Assembly (NCBI GenBank): GCA_028869185.1
Contig: JAGWTA010000002.1
Span: 1 to 64,000, forward strand
Length of the DNA: 64,000 bases
Direction: 5' to 3'
From: Hyphomicrobiales bacterium
GTDB lineage: Bacteria > Pseudomonadota > Alphaproteobacteria > Rhizobiales > Beijerinckiaceae
Both the position numbers and the translations under genes were made by a program. Shown piece after piece: positions 29,078 through 38,956 of the stretch. The notes under the pieces are model-generated. The model was not told where the DNA came from and did no database searches. It was given only the letters and a program-made list of their open reading frames with translations. How positions within the stretch are numbered: position 1 is the first letter of the stretch; every line of letters starts with the position of its first letter.

Positions 29078-29953
29078 TCAGCCCTTGTGCACTTCGGCTG
29101 TATAATCCTCGATCAGCATGCGCGAGATTTTGCCCGGCGTGAACGTGTAGGGGCCGATCTCGGAAACGGGCGTGACTTCCGCGCCGGTGCCGCAGATGAA
29201 ACATTCCTCCAGCGACGCAAGCTCTTCCGGCATGATGCGGCGCTCGTTCACGACAAGCCCGCGGCGCTTGGCGAGATCGATCACCGTGCGGCGCGTGATG
29301 CCGTCGAGGAAGCAATCGGCGATCGGCGTGTGCAACTCGCCATCCTTCGTGAAGAAAATATTGGCGCCAGTGCATTCGGCGACGCGTCCCTGCCAGTCTA
29401 GCATCATCGCATCGGCATAGCCGCGCCGTTCCGCGCGATGTTTGGAAAGCGTGCAGATCATGTACAGGCCCGCCGCCTTCGCCATGCAGGGCGCCGTCTT
29501 GGGATCAGGGCGGCGATATTCGGCAATATCGAGCTTGATGCCCTTCATCTTCGTCGCGACATCGAACATCGAAGGCCAGTCCCATGTCGCAATGGCGACA
29601 TTGATGGTCGAATTCTGCGCCGCCACCGCCATCATCTCGCTGCCGCGCCAGGCGACCGGGCGCACGTAGCAATCCTTGAAGCCGTTCTTGTCGACCACGA
29701 GCTGCTTGGCCGCGCAAAGTTCATCGACGCTGTAGGGGATCTTGAAATCGAGAATTTCGCCCGATTTCAGAAAGCGCTCCGAATGTTCGCGCGATTTGAA
29801 AATCTTGCCGCCATAGGCCCGCTCGCCTTCGAACACGGCCGACGCATAATGCAGGCCGTGTGAGAGAACATGCAGCTTCGCCTCCTTCCAGGGAACGAGC
29901 GCGCCATTCATCCAGATGAAACCGTCGCGCTGATCGAAAGGCGGAAGCGACAT
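29078..29953 (-). CDS. ilvE: Branched-chain amino acid aminotransferase
   Basis: The 291-residue class IV PLP enzyme interconverts branched-chain amino acids and their 2-oxo acids. Conserved blocks are HVLSHGLHYASAVFEGERAY, the PLP lysine Lys159 in CMAKAAGLY, the segment ADAMMLDWQGRVAECTGANI and DGITRRTVIDLAKRRG. A good ggagg site lies six bases before the ATG at 29953. It shares a compact divergent promoter region with the MarR/response-regulator operon. Confidence 0.93.
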   Translation of the reverse strand: MSLPPFDQRDGFIWMNGALVPWKEAKLHVLSHGLHYASAVFEGERAYGGKIFKSREHSERFLKSGEILDFKIPYSVDELCAAKQLVVDKNGFKDCYVRPVAWRGSEMMAVAAQNSTINVAIATWDWPSMFDVATKMKGIKLDIAEYRRPDPKTAPCMAKAAGLYMICTLSKHRAERRGYADAMMLDWQGRVAECTGANIFFTKDGELHTPIADCFLDGITRRTVIDLAKRRGLVVNERRIMPEELASLEECFICGTGAEVTPVSEIGPYTFTPGKISRMLIEDYTAEVHKG

Positions 29954-30029
29954 CAAATCCTCCAGTGGAAAGATCGGCGGCCTGATGCGGCGCTGCAGGG
30001 AGCAGCGGCCGGACGCCGACGACGGCTCC

Positions 30030-30058
30030 TTGACGTGTAGCGCCAGCGGCGGAAATAT
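30030..30058 (+). promoter_or_regulatory. Promoter for the petP-petR-kinase operon
   Basis: TTGACG at 30030-30035 and AAATAT at 30053-30058 have a spacer of exactly 17 bases. It sits 33 bases before the GTG of the MarR gene and overlaps the promoter of the divergent aminotransferase gene. Confidence 0.5.
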
Positions 30059-30063
30059 GTCAA
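30035..30063 (-). promoter_or_regulatory. Promoter for ilvE, overlapping the divergent one
   Basis: On the minus strand TTGACA (30063-30058) and CTACAC (30040-30035) are 17 bases apart. The two divergent promoters occupy almost the same bases, so they should compete for polymerase or be co-regulated. Confidence 0.5.
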
Positions 30064-30090
30064 TAACGCTGACCTTAAACCGGGGCCGAT

Positions 30091-30618
30091 GTGACAGCAG
30101 CGCACGAGAATGGGTCGAAACGGGAGACGGCGAGCCCGCGGGCGCAATCCCCGGCCGATCCCGCGCCGATGTATGATCTCATCGAGTTGTTCTTTTTCGC
30201 CTATCGCGACTTCGTCGGCGACGCTGACCGGCTTCTGGAAGCCTATGGGTTTGGCCGCGCGCACCACCGCGTTCTGCATTTCGTCAGCCGCCGGCCCGGC
30301 CTCACCATCGCCGAATTGCTGGATATTCTGAAGATCACCAAACAGAGCCTCAATCGCGTGCTGAAGGAATTGCTCGGCAAGGGTTATGTGGAGGCGCGCG
30401 CGGGCGTTTCGGACCGGCGCCAGCGCCTGCTCTATCCCACGGTCAAGGGCCGCGAACTCGCCTTTCAGATTGCTCAGGTGCAATCGCTGCGCTTCCAGCG
30501 CGTGCTCAACGCCGCCCCCGCGCGCGCGCGCCAGGACGCGACAGCGTTCCTCCTGCAAGTCATCGACCCCACCGAGCAAGCCGCTGTCGCCGCCCATCTG
30601 CCGGACGACAAGCCGTGA
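30091..30618 (+). CDS. petP: MarR-family regulator, PetP-like
   Basis: A 175-residue regulator with a winged helix (residues ~45-135). It includes YGFGRAHHRVLHFVSRRPGL, the recognition region LDILKITKQSLNRVLKELLG and the wing DRRQRLLYPT. This wording closely recalls Rhodobacter PetP, which is encoded with PetR next to the bc1 genes. The petABC operon is about 2.3 kb upstream. The GTG start is supported only by a weak ggggcc site; an ATG 26 codons later is possible. Its stop overlaps the start of the response regulator (GTGA). Confidence 0.75.
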   Translation: MTAAHENGSKRETASPRAQSPADPAPMYDLIELFFFAYRDFVGDADRLLEAYGFGRAHHRVLHFVSRRPGLTIAELLDILKITKQSLNRVLKELLGKGYVEARAGVSDRRQRLLYPTVKGRELAFQIAQVQSLRFQRVLNAAPARARQDATAFLLQVIDPTEQAAVAAHLPDDKP

Positions 30619-31295
30619 CGGCGGCGCATCTGCTGATCGTGGATGACGATGCGCGCATCCGCGCGCTGCTGTCGCGCTTCCTCATGCGCGAAGGCTATCG
30701 CGTCACCGCCGGCGCATCCGCGCGCGAAGCGGATGCGCACATGCGCGCATTCGCATTCGACCTTGTCGTTCTGGATGTGATGATGCCGGGCGAGGATGGC
30801 GTCTCGTTCGCACGCCGCCTGCAAGCCCTGCCGGGCGCGCCTCCTGTACTGATGTTGACGGCGAAAGCCGGCGTTGAGGACCGTATCGCCGGCCTCGAGG
30901 CGGGCGTCGACGATTATCTCGTCAAGCCGTTCGAGCCGCGCGAACTGGCGTTGCGCATCGCCGCGATCCTGCGCCGCGCGGCGCCCGCGCCTGTCGCCGC
31001 CGTCGCCCATTTCGGCCGCAACGCATTCGATCTGGCGCATGGCCGTCTGACGCGCGACGGCGCGGCGCTGCGTCTGACGGCGCGCGAGCGCGCCATACTT
31101 TCCGTCCTGGCGCGCGCCCATGGCGCGCCGGTCGCGCGTGCGCTGCTTGCGGGGCAAACGACGGAACGCGCCATCGACGTGCAGATCGCGCGGCTGCGCC
31201 GCAAGATCGAGGACGACCCCGCCAACCCGCTTTTTCTGCAAACGGCGCGCGGCGCAGGCTATAGTCTGGCGATCGACCGCATGGAGACCTCATGA
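30615..31295 (+). CDS. petR: OmpR-family response regulator, PetR-like
   Basis: A 226-residue two-component regulator. The receiver has the acidic pair Asp10/Asp11, phospho-acceptor Asp54 in DLVVLDVMMPGEDG, Thr82 and Lys104. The C-terminal winged helix (residues ~135-222) carries ERAIDVQIARLRRKIEDDP. In Rhodobacter capsulatus PetR is required for growth modes depending on the bc1 complex; here the same is inferred only from similarity and proximity to petABC. Both ends overlap neighbours by four bases. Confidence 0.8.
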   Translation: MTAAHLLIVDDDARIRALLSRFLMREGYRVTAGASAREADAHMRAFAFDLVVLDVMMPGEDGVSFARRLQALPGAPPVLMLTAKAGVEDRIAGLEAGVDDYLVKPFEPRELALRIAAILRRAAPAPVAAVAHFGRNAFDLAHGRLTRDGAALRLTARERAILSVLARAHGAPVARALLAGQTTERAIDVQIARLRRKIEDDPANPLFLQTARGAGYSLAIDRMETS

Positions 31296-32659
31296 ATACG
31301 CGCGTGCCCGGCTTTCTCGAGCCGTCGCATCAGGCCTGGCGCAAACTGGCGCTCTGGCTGCGTGCGCGCATGCCCAAGGGCCTGTTTGCGCGCACGCTGC
31401 TCATTCTCATCCTGCCGATGGTGCTGCTGCAGGCGCTGCTCGCCTATGTGTTCATGGAACGCCATTGGGAGGCCGTGACGCATCGCCTGTCTGCGGCGAT
31501 GACGCGCGACATCGCCGCGCTGATCGACATTTACGAAACCTATCCGCAAGACAAGGATTCGCAGCAGCTGACGCGCATCGCCGCCGAACGGCTGAACATG
31601 ATCGCCAACATCCTGCCCAAGGCGCCTTTGCCGCCGCCCGCGCCCAAACCGTTTTTCTCGCTGCTCGACCAGACGCTGTCCGAGGAACTCGCGCGTCAGG
31701 TCGCCCGCCCCTTCTGGATCGACACGGTCGGCACGTCGAATTTCGTTGAAATCCGCGTGCAGCTGAAGGATGCGCAATTGCGCGTCATCGCGCCGCGCGT
31801 GCAGGCCTACGCATCCAATTCGTGGATCTTCCTCTCGTGGATGATCGGCGCTGCGCTTGCGCTCATCGGCGTCGCGATCCTCTATTTGCGCAATCAGGTG
31901 CGCCCGATCCGCCGCCTTGCGCTCGCAGCCGAGGAGTTCGGCAAAGGGCGCGACACGCCATTCCGTCCCTCCGGCGCGCGCGAAGTGCGGCAGGCGGGCC
32001 AGGCGTTTCTGGCGATGAAGCGGCGCCTTGAACGCGCGCGCGACCAGCGCACCGCGATGCTGTCCGGCGTCAGCCACGATCTTCGCACGGTGCTGACGCG
32101 CTTCAAGTTGTCGCTCGCCATGCTCGGCGAGGGGGCCGAGCAGGATGCGATGCGCCGCGACGTCGAGGAAATGCAGCGCATGCTGGAGGCCTATCTCGCC
32201 TTTGCGCGCGGCGCAGCCGGCGAGGCTGCGGTCGACGCCGATGCGCGCGCGCTGATCGAGAGCGTCGTGAAGGAAGCCGCGCGCCAGGGCGTCGCGCCGC
32301 ATTTCGTTTACGAAGGCGAAGCGCATGTGCAATTGCGCCCCGATGCTTTCCGGCGCTGCCTCGCCAATCTCATCGGCAATGCGCAGCGCTACGGCAAGAC
32401 GATCAACGTGACGGCGACGCGCGATGCGCGCCATCTCGTCGTGTGCATCGACGACGATGGGCCGGGCGTTCCGCCGCAATCGCGCGAAACCGTCTTTCGC
32501 CCATTTTTCAAACTGGACGAGGCGCGCAATCAGGATGAGGCGGGCGCCGGACTTGGCCTTGCGATCGCACGCGACATTGCGCGCCTGCATGGCGGCGACG
32601 TGACGCTGGAAGATTCCCCGCTCGGCGGCCTGCGCGCGCGCGTTGTCGCGCCCGCCTAG
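31292..32659 (+). CDS. Membrane sensor histidine kinase (EnvZ-like)
   Basis: A 455-residue kinase with two membrane helices (residues ~31-55 and ~177-199) bracketing a periplasmic domain of about 120 residues that contains a proline-rich [10 protein letters not shown] loop. A HAMP linker follows, then the H-box [14 protein letters not shown] with phospho-accepting His262, the N-box [12 protein letters not shown] and the G-box [18 protein letters not shown]. It is translationally coupled to the response regulator (ATGA), which should be its partner. The stop codon interlocks with that of lysS in a CTAG. Confidence 0.92.
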   Translation: MNTRVPGFLEPSHQAWRKLALWLRARMPKGLFARTLLILILPMVLLQALLAYVFMERHWEAVTHRLSAAMTRDIAALIDIYETYPQDKDSQQLTRIAAERLNMIANILPKAPLPPPAPKPFFSLLDQTLSEELARQVARPFWIDTVGTSNFVEIRVQLKDAQLRVIAPRVQAYASNSWIFLSWMIGAALALIGVAILYLRNQVRPIRRLALAAEEFGKGRDTPFRPSGAREVRQAGQAFLAMKRRLERARDQRTAMLSGVSHDLRTVLTRFKLSLAMLGEGAEQDAMRRDVEEMQRMLEAYLAFARGAAGEAAVDADARALIESVVKEAARQGVAPHFVYEGEAHVQLRPDAFRRCLANLIGNAQRYGKTINVTATRDARHLVVCIDDDGPGVPPQSRETVFRPFFKLDEARNQDEAGAGLGLAIARDIARLHGGDVTLEDSPLGGLRARVVAPA

Positions 32660-34320
32660 GCCTTTGCGAAAGCGCCCGCAAGCGCGTCGTCGATCAGCTT
32701 GCGCGTGCCCTCGACGCCATAGAGCGCGACAAACGAACCAAAGCGCGGGCCGCGATTTTCGCCGAGCAGCACCTGATAGAGCATGTTGAAAAATTCGTTC
32801 GACACGCCAGGGCGTTCCGGCGTCGCGCCCTTGGCCTTGAGATCCTGATAGCGCGGAATGGCGCGCGCAATGTCGTAAAGCGCGGTCTGGATTTCCTCCG
32901 CGCTCGCCTTCGGCCCAACGCGGCCCAGCATGGCCGAAATCTGCGCGAGGGCGTTGCGTTCGACATCGTCGGGCGCGCGGTAAACCTTGTTTGGCCGCAC
33001 GAAGTCGCGGAAATAGGCGACGGCGTAACCCACGAGTTTGTCGAGGCGCGGATGCGTGCCAGGCGAAACGCCCGGCGAATAGCGCTGCAGGAAGCCCCAC
33101 AACACCGCCGGATCCTCGCTGTTGGCCACGGCTGCAAGATTGAGCAGCATGACGAAGGAGATCGCGGTTGCGCCCTCGCCATGCGCCAGCTTTTCGGACG
33201 CGGGCGGCGCGCCGTTGTGGATGTGCCAGGCCGGATTGCCGAGACGCTCCTTCCACGCCTGCCGCGGATAGGCGTCGAGGAAAGCCAGATATTCGTCCAC
33301 CGTGCGCGGAATGACGTCGAAATAGAGCCGTTTGGCTGCAGACGGCTTCTGATACATGAATTGCGCAAGGCTCTCGGGACTGGCGTAGGTCAGCCATTCC
33401 TCGATCGTGAGGCCATTGCCCTTCGATTTGGAAATCTTCTGGCCCTTTTCGTCGAGGAACAATTCGTAATTGAACCCCTCGGGCGGAACGCCGCCGAGCG
33501 CGCGCACGATCTGGCCCGACAGCTTGACGGATTCGATCAGATCCTTGCCCGCCATTTCGTAATCGACCTTCAGCGCATACCACCGCATCGCCCAGTCCGG
33601 CTTCCATTGCAGTTTGCAATGGCCGCCGGTGACCGGCGTCACGAAGGTCTCGCCGCTGTTGGGGTCTTTCCAGGCAATGGTTCCGGCGGCCGCGTCATGC
33701 GATTCCAGCGGAACCTGCATGACATGGCCGGTGACGGGATGGATCGGCAGGAACGGCGAATACGTCGACGCGCGCTCCTCGCGAAAAGTCGGCAGCATGA
33801 TCTTCATGATCGCGTCGTAGCGCGCGAGCATGTGCAAAAGCGCTGCATCGAACTTGCCGCTCTTGTAATAATCCGTCGAGGAGGCGAATTCGTATTCGAA
33901 ACCGAAAGCGTCGAGAAAGGCGCGCAGGCGCGCGTTGTTATGCGCGCCGAAACTGTCATGCGTGCCGAAGGGATCGGGCACCTGCGTCAGGGGCTTGTGC
34001 AGATGGGCGCCGACGAGTTCCTTGTTGGGGATGTTGTCGGGAACCTTGCGCAGCCCGTCCATGTCGTCGGAAAAGGCGAGGAGGCGCGTCTTCACGCGGC
34101 CTTCGGTCAGCGTCTCGAAGGCGCGCCGCACCATGGTCGTGCGCGCCACTTCGCCGAACGTGCCGATATGCGGCAGGCCCGAGGGGCCGTAGCCGGTTTC
34201 AAACAGCACCTCGTCCTTGGGATGTTTTTCCAGCCGAGCGATCAGCTTGCGCGCCTCCTCGAACGGCCAGGCCTGCGAAACGCGGGCGGCGGCGAGCAGC
34301 GTGTCTTCGGCGGCGGACAT
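32656..34320 (-). CDS. lysS: Lysine-tRNA ligase, class I (archaeal type)
   Basis: The 554-residue enzyme charges tRNA-Lys. It is the class I form, structurally unrelated to the class II LysS of most bacteria. The class I signatures are the HIGH-like [16 protein letters not shown] and the KMSKS-like [20 protein letters not shown], with a C-terminal helical anticodon-binding part. This class is typical of archaea, spirochaetes and alphaproteobacteria. The start at 34320 gives the expected N-terminus; an upstream start 19 codons earlier lacks support. Confidence 0.94.
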   Translation of the reverse strand: MSAAEDTLLAAARVSQAWPFEEARKLIARLEKHPKDEVLFETGYGPSGLPHIGTFGEVARTTMVRRAFETLTEGRVKTRLLAFSDDMDGLRKVPDNIPNKELVGAHLHKPLTQVPDPFGTHDSFGAHNNARLRAFLDAFGFEYEFASSTDYYKSGKFDAALLHMLARYDAIMKIMLPTFREERASTYSPFLPIHPVTGHVMQVPLESHDAAAGTIAWKDPNSGETFVTPVTGGHCKLQWKPDWAMRWYALKVDYEMAGKDLIESVKLSGQIVRALGGVPPEGFNYELFLDEKGQKISKSKGNGLTIEEWLTYASPESLAQFMYQKPSAAKRLYFDVIPRTVDEYLAFLDAYPRQAWKERLGNPAWHIHNGAPPASEKLAHGEGATAISFVMLLNLAAVANSEDPAVLWGFLQRYSPGVSPGTHPRLDKLVGYAVAYFRDFVRPNKVYRAPDDVERNALAQISAMLGRVGPKASAEEIQTALYDIARAIPRYQDLKAKGATPERPGVSNEFFNMLYQVLLGENRGPRFGSFVALYGVEGTRKLIDDALAGAFAKA

Positions 34321-34446
34321 CGGTATTTTCCCGTTGGAGAAGCGCCGGAACCTAGGGAGGCCAAAGCGCCCGGTCAACCATGGCTTGCCGGGGTTGAGGC
34401 CGATCTCGCGCCCGCGCTCATGTCAGTCTCGAGACCGGCGCGCCCG

Positions 34447-35610
34447 TTACTGCGTCAGCGCCGCGATCAGGGCTGGCGTCAAGAAACCGTCGGCCGGGCG
34501 GGCGCCATGCGCCAACTGCCAGGCGTGCACCGCGACGCGCGTCGCACGGCCGACCTTGCCGTCGCTCACGCCCGCATAAAAGCCCTGCGCGGCGAGCGCG
34601 CGTTGCGCGGCGGCCCGCTGGCTGAGCGACAGCGGCGCGACCTTCGGCCAGCCTTTGCGCAAACCGTCGCCCTCGATGCGCGCGGCCAGCAGCGACACGG
34701 CGAGCGCATAGGCGTCGGACGTGTTGTACTGCCGGATGACCTCCCAATTGTCGGTCAGGAGGAACGCCGGTCCCTGCGCGCCTTCGGGGAAATACAGGCT
34801 CGCCTTGCCCGACGCTGGCAGCGCGGCGCCATTGGCGCGCCGAAAGCCGAGCGCCCGCCATTGCGCCAGATCGAGATCGAGCGGCTTCCAGTCGAAATTG
34901 TCCGGAACCGTCACTTCCATCGCCGGCGGCAAACCGCGCGTCCAGCCAGATTCGTGCATGAAATTGGCGATCGAGGCGATGACATCAGGCGGCGAGCGCC
35001 AGATGTCCGGCGCGCCGTCGGAAAAACTGCGCGCAAATTTGAGATAGGACGATGGCATGAATTGCGGTTGCCCCATCGCGCCCGCCCACGAACCGACGAG
35101 CTGGTCGCGCCGCGCCATGCCCTTTTGCAGCATGACCAGCGCCGCAACGAATTCGTCGCGGAATAATTCGGGACGATGCTGCTTGATGGCTAGCGTCGCG
35201 AGCACGCGCAACACGTCGCTGCGTCCCTGATCGGCCCCGAAATTCGACTCCATCGCCCAAAGCGCAAGAATGATCGAGCGCGGCACGCCATAGCTGCGCT
35301 CGGCGGCGGCAAATTGCGAAGCAAGCGCAGCCTCCTTGCCGCGCGCGGCCGAAACGCGCCCGGCGGTCGCCGATTGCGCGATGTAATCATGCATCGCCAG
35401 CGAAAATTCGCCCTGCTTGTGCGCGCGCGTCAGCAACCCCGGCTCGGGTTCGAGACCGAGCGTGGCGGTCTCGAACGTGGCTCGCGAGACGCCGGCGGCC
35501 TGCGCGGCTGGCCAGGCGGCGCGCAAAAACGCCTCCATGTCCGCCGGCTGCGCGAACGCCGCAGGCGCAACGGCGAGAATAAGACCGATCACGAGCAATA
35601 TGATTCGCAT
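34447..35610 (-). CDS. Lytic murein transglycosylase (MltB family) with peptidoglycan-binding domain
   Basis: A 387-residue envelope protein with a signal peptide (residues ~1-20, ending APAAFAQ). The SLT/MltB-type core has catalytic Glu in ILALWAMESNFGADQG and the family segments GSWAGAMGQPQFMPSSYLKF and SPPDVIASIANFMHESGW. A C-terminal peptidoglycan-binding-1 domain (after ~residue 325) ends DGFLTPALIAAL. There is no lipobox, so it is probably a soluble periplasmic enzyme. The ATG at 35610 is chosen from an agga site; another in-frame ATG lies five codons upstream. Confidence 0.92.
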   Translation of the reverse strand: MRIILLVIGLILAVAPAAFAQPADMEAFLRAAWPAAQAAGVSRATFETATLGLEPEPGLLTRAHKQGEFSLAMHDYIAQSATAGRVSAARGKEAALASQFAAAERSYGVPRSIILALWAMESNFGADQGRSDVLRVLATLAIKQHRPELFRDEFVAALVMLQKGMARRDQLVGSWAGAMGQPQFMPSSYLKFARSFSDGAPDIWRSPPDVIASIANFMHESGWTRGLPPAMEVTVPDNFDWKPLDLDLAQWRALGFRRANGAALPASGKASLYFPEGAQGPAFLLTDNWEVIRQYNTSDAYALAVSLLAARIEGDGLRKGWPKVAPLSLSQRAAAQRALAAQGFYAGVSDGKVGRATRVAVHAWQLAHGARPADGFLTPALIAALTQ

Positions 35611-35756
35611 GCGCCATCCTGCCATAACGTCCGGCCCGGGTAAGCATCGCGCGCGACGCCCTTGCGGGGTCGCCGCGCGCGCAATCTCGTCGGGTCCAGA
35701 GACCTTCGCGCCTGCAGCGTCATCCGCTATGCTGCGCGCCGCGAAAGGAAACCAGC

Positions 35757-36728
35757 ATGGCGCGCGAGGAATTTTCCACCCGCACGGGTTTTTCGGCCAA
35801 CGACCTCGACCGGCAATCCGAGCGCCGGGACGACGAGGCTTACATCGCCGCATTGAAAGCCGACCGCGAGGCGCGCACCTTCGTCGTCTCCGGCGACAAT
35901 ATTCTGCTCGAACGCGATTCGGATGGTCATCGCTCGCTTTTCACATTCGGCGAGACCAGATTGATGGGCCCGGCGCGCGAGACGGTTTTTCTCGGCCACG
36001 ACGGCGTCGGCGGCATTTTCGCGACGCTGCTGGCCGATGCGCAGCAGGATCTCGGGCCAAGCCGCGAGCAGCTCTCGCAGATTTACAGGAATGAGGAGCA
36101 GCCCGGCGCGCAGGCGATGACCGATCTGCGCTCCATCGTCATGCAGGGCCTTGTGTCCGAGCGGATCGCCGGACGTCTGGCTGAAGCCAAGAGCCTGCTC
36201 TACTGGCATTCACGCCATCGCTTCTGTGCAAATTGCGGCGCGCCGACCGAAGTCGCCGCCTCCGGCTGGCGGCGCGAATGCACAAGCTGCGGCGCGCAGC
36301 ATTTTCCGCGCACCGACCCTGTCGTCATCATGCTGGCTGTCGAAGGCGAACGCTGCCTGCTCGGCCGCCAGCCGCGTTTTCCTGTCGGCATGTATTCCGC
36401 GCTCGCCGGTTTCGTCGAAGCGGGCGAAACGCTCGAAGACGCCGTGCGCCGCGAGATTCGCGAGGAGGCGGGCATTGCGACAGGCCGCGTGACCTATCTC
36501 GCTTCGCAGCCCTGGCCCTTCCCATGCTCGCTGATGATCGGTTGTCTGGCGCTCGCGCGCACAACCGAACTCACCATCGATCGCACGGAACTGGAAGATG
36601 CGCGCTGGTTTTCGCGCGCCGAAGCGCTGGCGCTTGTCGAGCGCACGCATGGCGAATTGTTCTGTCCGCCGAAAATGGCCATCGCCCATCAGCTCATCGC
36701 GGCCTGGGCGCGCGGAGAAGTCGCGTGA
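35757..36728 (+). CDS. nudC: NAD+ diphosphatase (NADH pyrophosphatase / RNA decapping)
   Basis: The 323-residue Nudix enzyme splits NAD(H) and removes NAD caps from RNA. The middle holds a four-Cys zinc ribbon, with CANCG and CTSCG pairs at about residues 160-182, followed by the Nudix box [20 protein letters not shown] and the NudC-specific [11 protein letters not shown]. Sequence order and length fit NudC. A GTGA overlap couples it to queC. Confidence 0.94.
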   Translation: MAREEFSTRTGFSANDLDRQSERRDDEAYIAALKADREARTFVVSGDNILLERDSDGHRSLFTFGETRLMGPARETVFLGHDGVGGIFATLLADAQQDLGPSREQLSQIYRNEEQPGAQAMTDLRSIVMQGLVSERIAGRLAEAKSLLYWHSRHRFCANCGAPTEVAASGWRRECTSCGAQHFPRTDPVVIMLAVEGERCLLGRQPRFPVGMYSALAGFVEAGETLEDAVRREIREEAGIATGRVTYLASQPWPFPCSLMIGCLALARTTELTIDRTELEDARWFSRAEALALVERTHGELFCPPKMAIAHQLIAAWARGEVA

Positions 36729-37429
36729 ACAACGGCGCCCTTGTGCTTTTTTCCGGCGGACAGGATTCGACGACCTGTCTTGCCTGGGCGCTCGATCGTT
36801 ACGAACGCGTCGAAACGATCGGCTTCGATTATGGCCAACGCCACCGCGTCGAACTCGACCAACGCGCCGTGCTGCGCGATAAAATTCGCGCCATCGGACC
36901 GAACTGGAACAATCGGCTCGGGCAGGATCATCTTCTGAAGCTGGAACAGCTCGGCGCGATCAGCGACACCGCCATGACGCGCGCCATCGCCATCGAAACG
37001 AACGAAAAGGGCCAGCCCAACACATTCGTGCCCGGGCGCAACCTGATATTTCTGACCTTTGCCGCCGCGCTCGCCTATCGGCGCGGCTTGCAACATATTG
37101 TCGGCGGCATGTGCGAGACGGATTTTTCCGGCTACCCCGATTGCCGCGACGCCACGATCAAGGCGATGCAGACAGCGCTCAACCTCGGCATGGACAGCGA
37201 TTTTCTGCTCGAGACGCCGCTCATGTGGATCGACAAGGCGCAGACCTGGGCGCTGGCGCAGCAGCTTGGCGGCGCGCCGCTCGTCGATCTGATTATCGCC
37301 GACACGCACACCTGCTATATCGGGGAGCGCGGCGCGCTGCATGACTGGGGCCACGGCTGCGGCCAGTGCCCGGCATGCAGGTTGCGCGCCGATGGTTTCG
37401 CACAATGGCGCCTTTCGCAGAGGGAATGA
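36725..37429 (+). CDS. queC: 7-cyano-7-deazaguanine synthase
   Basis: The 234-residue ATP-dependent enzyme makes preQ0, the precursor of queuosine in tRNA. The PP-loop is [18 protein letters not shown] (residues ~6-23), with IGFDYGQRH next, the central [20 protein letters not shown] and a C-terminal zinc site with [11 protein letters not shown]. The GTG start lies in the nudC stop; the stop overlaps the next ATG. No queD or queE is nearby. Confidence 0.95.
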   Translation: MNNGALVLFSGGQDSTTCLAWALDRYERVETIGFDYGQRHRVELDQRAVLRDKIRAIGPNWNNRLGQDHLLKLEQLGAISDTAMTRAIAIETNEKGQPNTFVPGRNLIFLTFAAALAYRRGLQHIVGGMCETDFSGYPDCRDATIKAMQTALNLGMDSDFLLETPLMWIDKAQTWALAQQLGGAPLVDLIIADTHTCYIGERGALHDWGHGCGQCPACRLRADGFAQWRLSQRE

Positions 37430-37821
37430 TGATGCCGAACTTGACCGCCTTGACGACTTTGCTCGCGCTGCTCGCCTACTTCTGGTTCGATGTGCGCGTC
37501 GGGCAGGCGCGCGGAAAATACGGCGTCAAGGCGCCGGCGACATCGGGCGACCCGAACTTCGAGCGCATTTTTCGCGCGCATCAGAACATGCTGGAATGGA
37601 TGCCGATCTTTATCGTCGGCCTGTGGCTGTTCGCCCTTTACGTCAGCGACCGCTGGGCGGCGCTAATCGGCCTTGTCTGGGTCGGCGCGCGCATCTGGTA
37701 CGGCTACGCTTACGCCGGCGAGGCAAGCGCACGCTTTCCCGCCTTCGGATTGCAGGCCACCGCTGCGCTGATCCTCGTCCTCGGCGCGCTGTTTGGCGTC
37801 GTCATGCGCCTTTTGGCCTGA
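37426..37821 (+). CDS. MAPEG-family membrane protein
   Basis: A 131-residue inner-membrane protein with about four hydrophobic helices and the MAPEG feature [20 protein letters not shown]. The family includes glutathione-S-transferase- and leukotriene-synthase-like enzymes; bacterial members are poorly characterised. The start is one of three consecutive ATGs (37426, 37429, 37432) behind an agaggg site. It overlaps queC by four bases and ends directly against the stop of the convergent LptF/LptG-like gene, without any spacer. Confidence 0.88.
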   Translation: MMMPNLTALTTLLALLAYFWFDVRVGQARGKYGVKAPATSGDPNFERIFRAHQNMLEWMPIFIVGLWLFALYVSDRWAALIGLVWVGARIWYGYAYAGEASARFPAFGLQATAALILVLGALFGVVMRLLA

Positions 37822-38952
37822 TCAGGCGGTCTGCGGCCGTGTGGCGCGCGCCGGCGCGCCGCCGCGCTGCTGACGCTGGATCAGCCAGGCGCCAACGCCG
37901 ATCTCGAGCAGAACCAGCGCGCCGACCAGCAGCGCGAACAGTGGATTGAGCCGGATCAGCGTTTCGGCCGCAATCAGAATCCCGACATGGGCGGCCGGCA
38001 ACACCGCGATCACCGCGCTGGAGGCCGATGAGCGCCTGCCCGTCGCGCTCGCCACGGTCAGCACCAGACCCGCGCCAAGCAGCGTATGCGCCAGCGCCAG
38101 CAGCGGCACGGCGAACCGTTTGGCCGCCTCAGACCACCATTCGGCATAGATGCGCTTTTCCGTCGCCGCGAGTTTTCGAAATCCCATGAACTCGCCGAGC
38201 GGCATTTCGAAAACGCCCTTCCAGGCGCGCTGCGGCAACCCCTCTGCGCCCTGCATGGGCAGCGAAATGGCGTATTCGTCGAAATTGGTGACGCGCACCC
38301 GCCCATCGTCCGGCCGGCTCTGGATCTGGCCGCGCGAGAGGATCAGAACGACGCTCGCCGCATTGCGCCGGAATTCGGCCGTCGCTGCGGTAATCGTCTG
38401 CTCGGTTTTCTTTTCTGCGTCATACTGGCGGATGAAAACATTTTCCGCGATGTCGGGCGTCGCCCAGCGCTCGAAATAGATCGTGCGCTGCTCGTCCTCG
38501 AATGTGTAGAAAACGCCGGGCTCCAGCATGCGGTGATTGAGCGAATGGCGAATGACGTTCAGCACGTCATGCATGCGCCCCGACGTTTCTGGCGCGATCC
38601 AGCAGGACAGCAGATAACCGAGCGCCGTCGCCGCCGCAGCGACGATCAAGGCGGGCCGCACGATGGCCCAGGTGGACAGACGCAGCGAATAGAGCACGGC
38701 GATCATGCCGTCCGCGGACATGCGCGCAAACTCCAGCGCGGCCGCAACGCCGACCGCCATCGGCAAGGCGATATAGGTGACCGTCGGCAATGTGCCGACG
38801 AGCGCGGGCCACAACAGCCCGCCGCGCAGCGCCGCCGGCGGCAACTGGTGAAACAGCGCTGAGAGCAGCACCGGAATCGTCAATGCGATCTGCACGACCA
38901 GCGCGCCGATCAGCACACGCTTTCCCAGATACAGCGACAGCAAACGGGGCAT
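37822..38952 (-). CDS. LptF/LptG-family (YjgP/YjgQ) membrane permease, unpaired
   Basis: A 376-residue protein with the YjgP/YjgQ plan: membrane helices at the N-terminus (residues ~15-120, with PTVTYIALPMAVGVAAALEF), a long periplasmic beta-rich domain (~130-280, with TFEDEQRTIYFERWATPDI) and three C-terminal helices. Classical LptF and LptG are encoded as a pair beside lptD; this copy stands alone beside a glycosyltransferase gene. It may therefore be a paralogue for another envelope glycolipid. It could also be the only copy of one half with its partner elsewhere. Confidence 0.8.
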   Translation of the reverse strand: MPRLLSLYLGKRVLIGALVVQIALTIPVLLSALFHQLPPAALRGGLLWPALVGTLPTVTYIALPMAVGVAAALEFARMSADGMIAVLYSLRLSTWAIVRPALIVAAAATALGYLLSCWIAPETSGRMHDVLNVIRHSLNHRMLEPGVFYTFEDEQRTIYFERWATPDIAENVFIRQYDAEKKTEQTITAATAEFRRNAASVVLILSRGQIQSRPDDGRVRVTNFDEYAISLPMQGAEGLPQRAWKGVFEMPLGEFMGFRKLAATEKRIYAEWWSEAAKRFAVPLLALAHTLLGAGLVLTVASATGRRSSASSAVIAVLPAAHVGILIAAETLIRLNPLFALLVGALVLLEIGVGAWLIQRQQRGGAPARATRPQTA

Positions 38953-38956
38953 TGCG

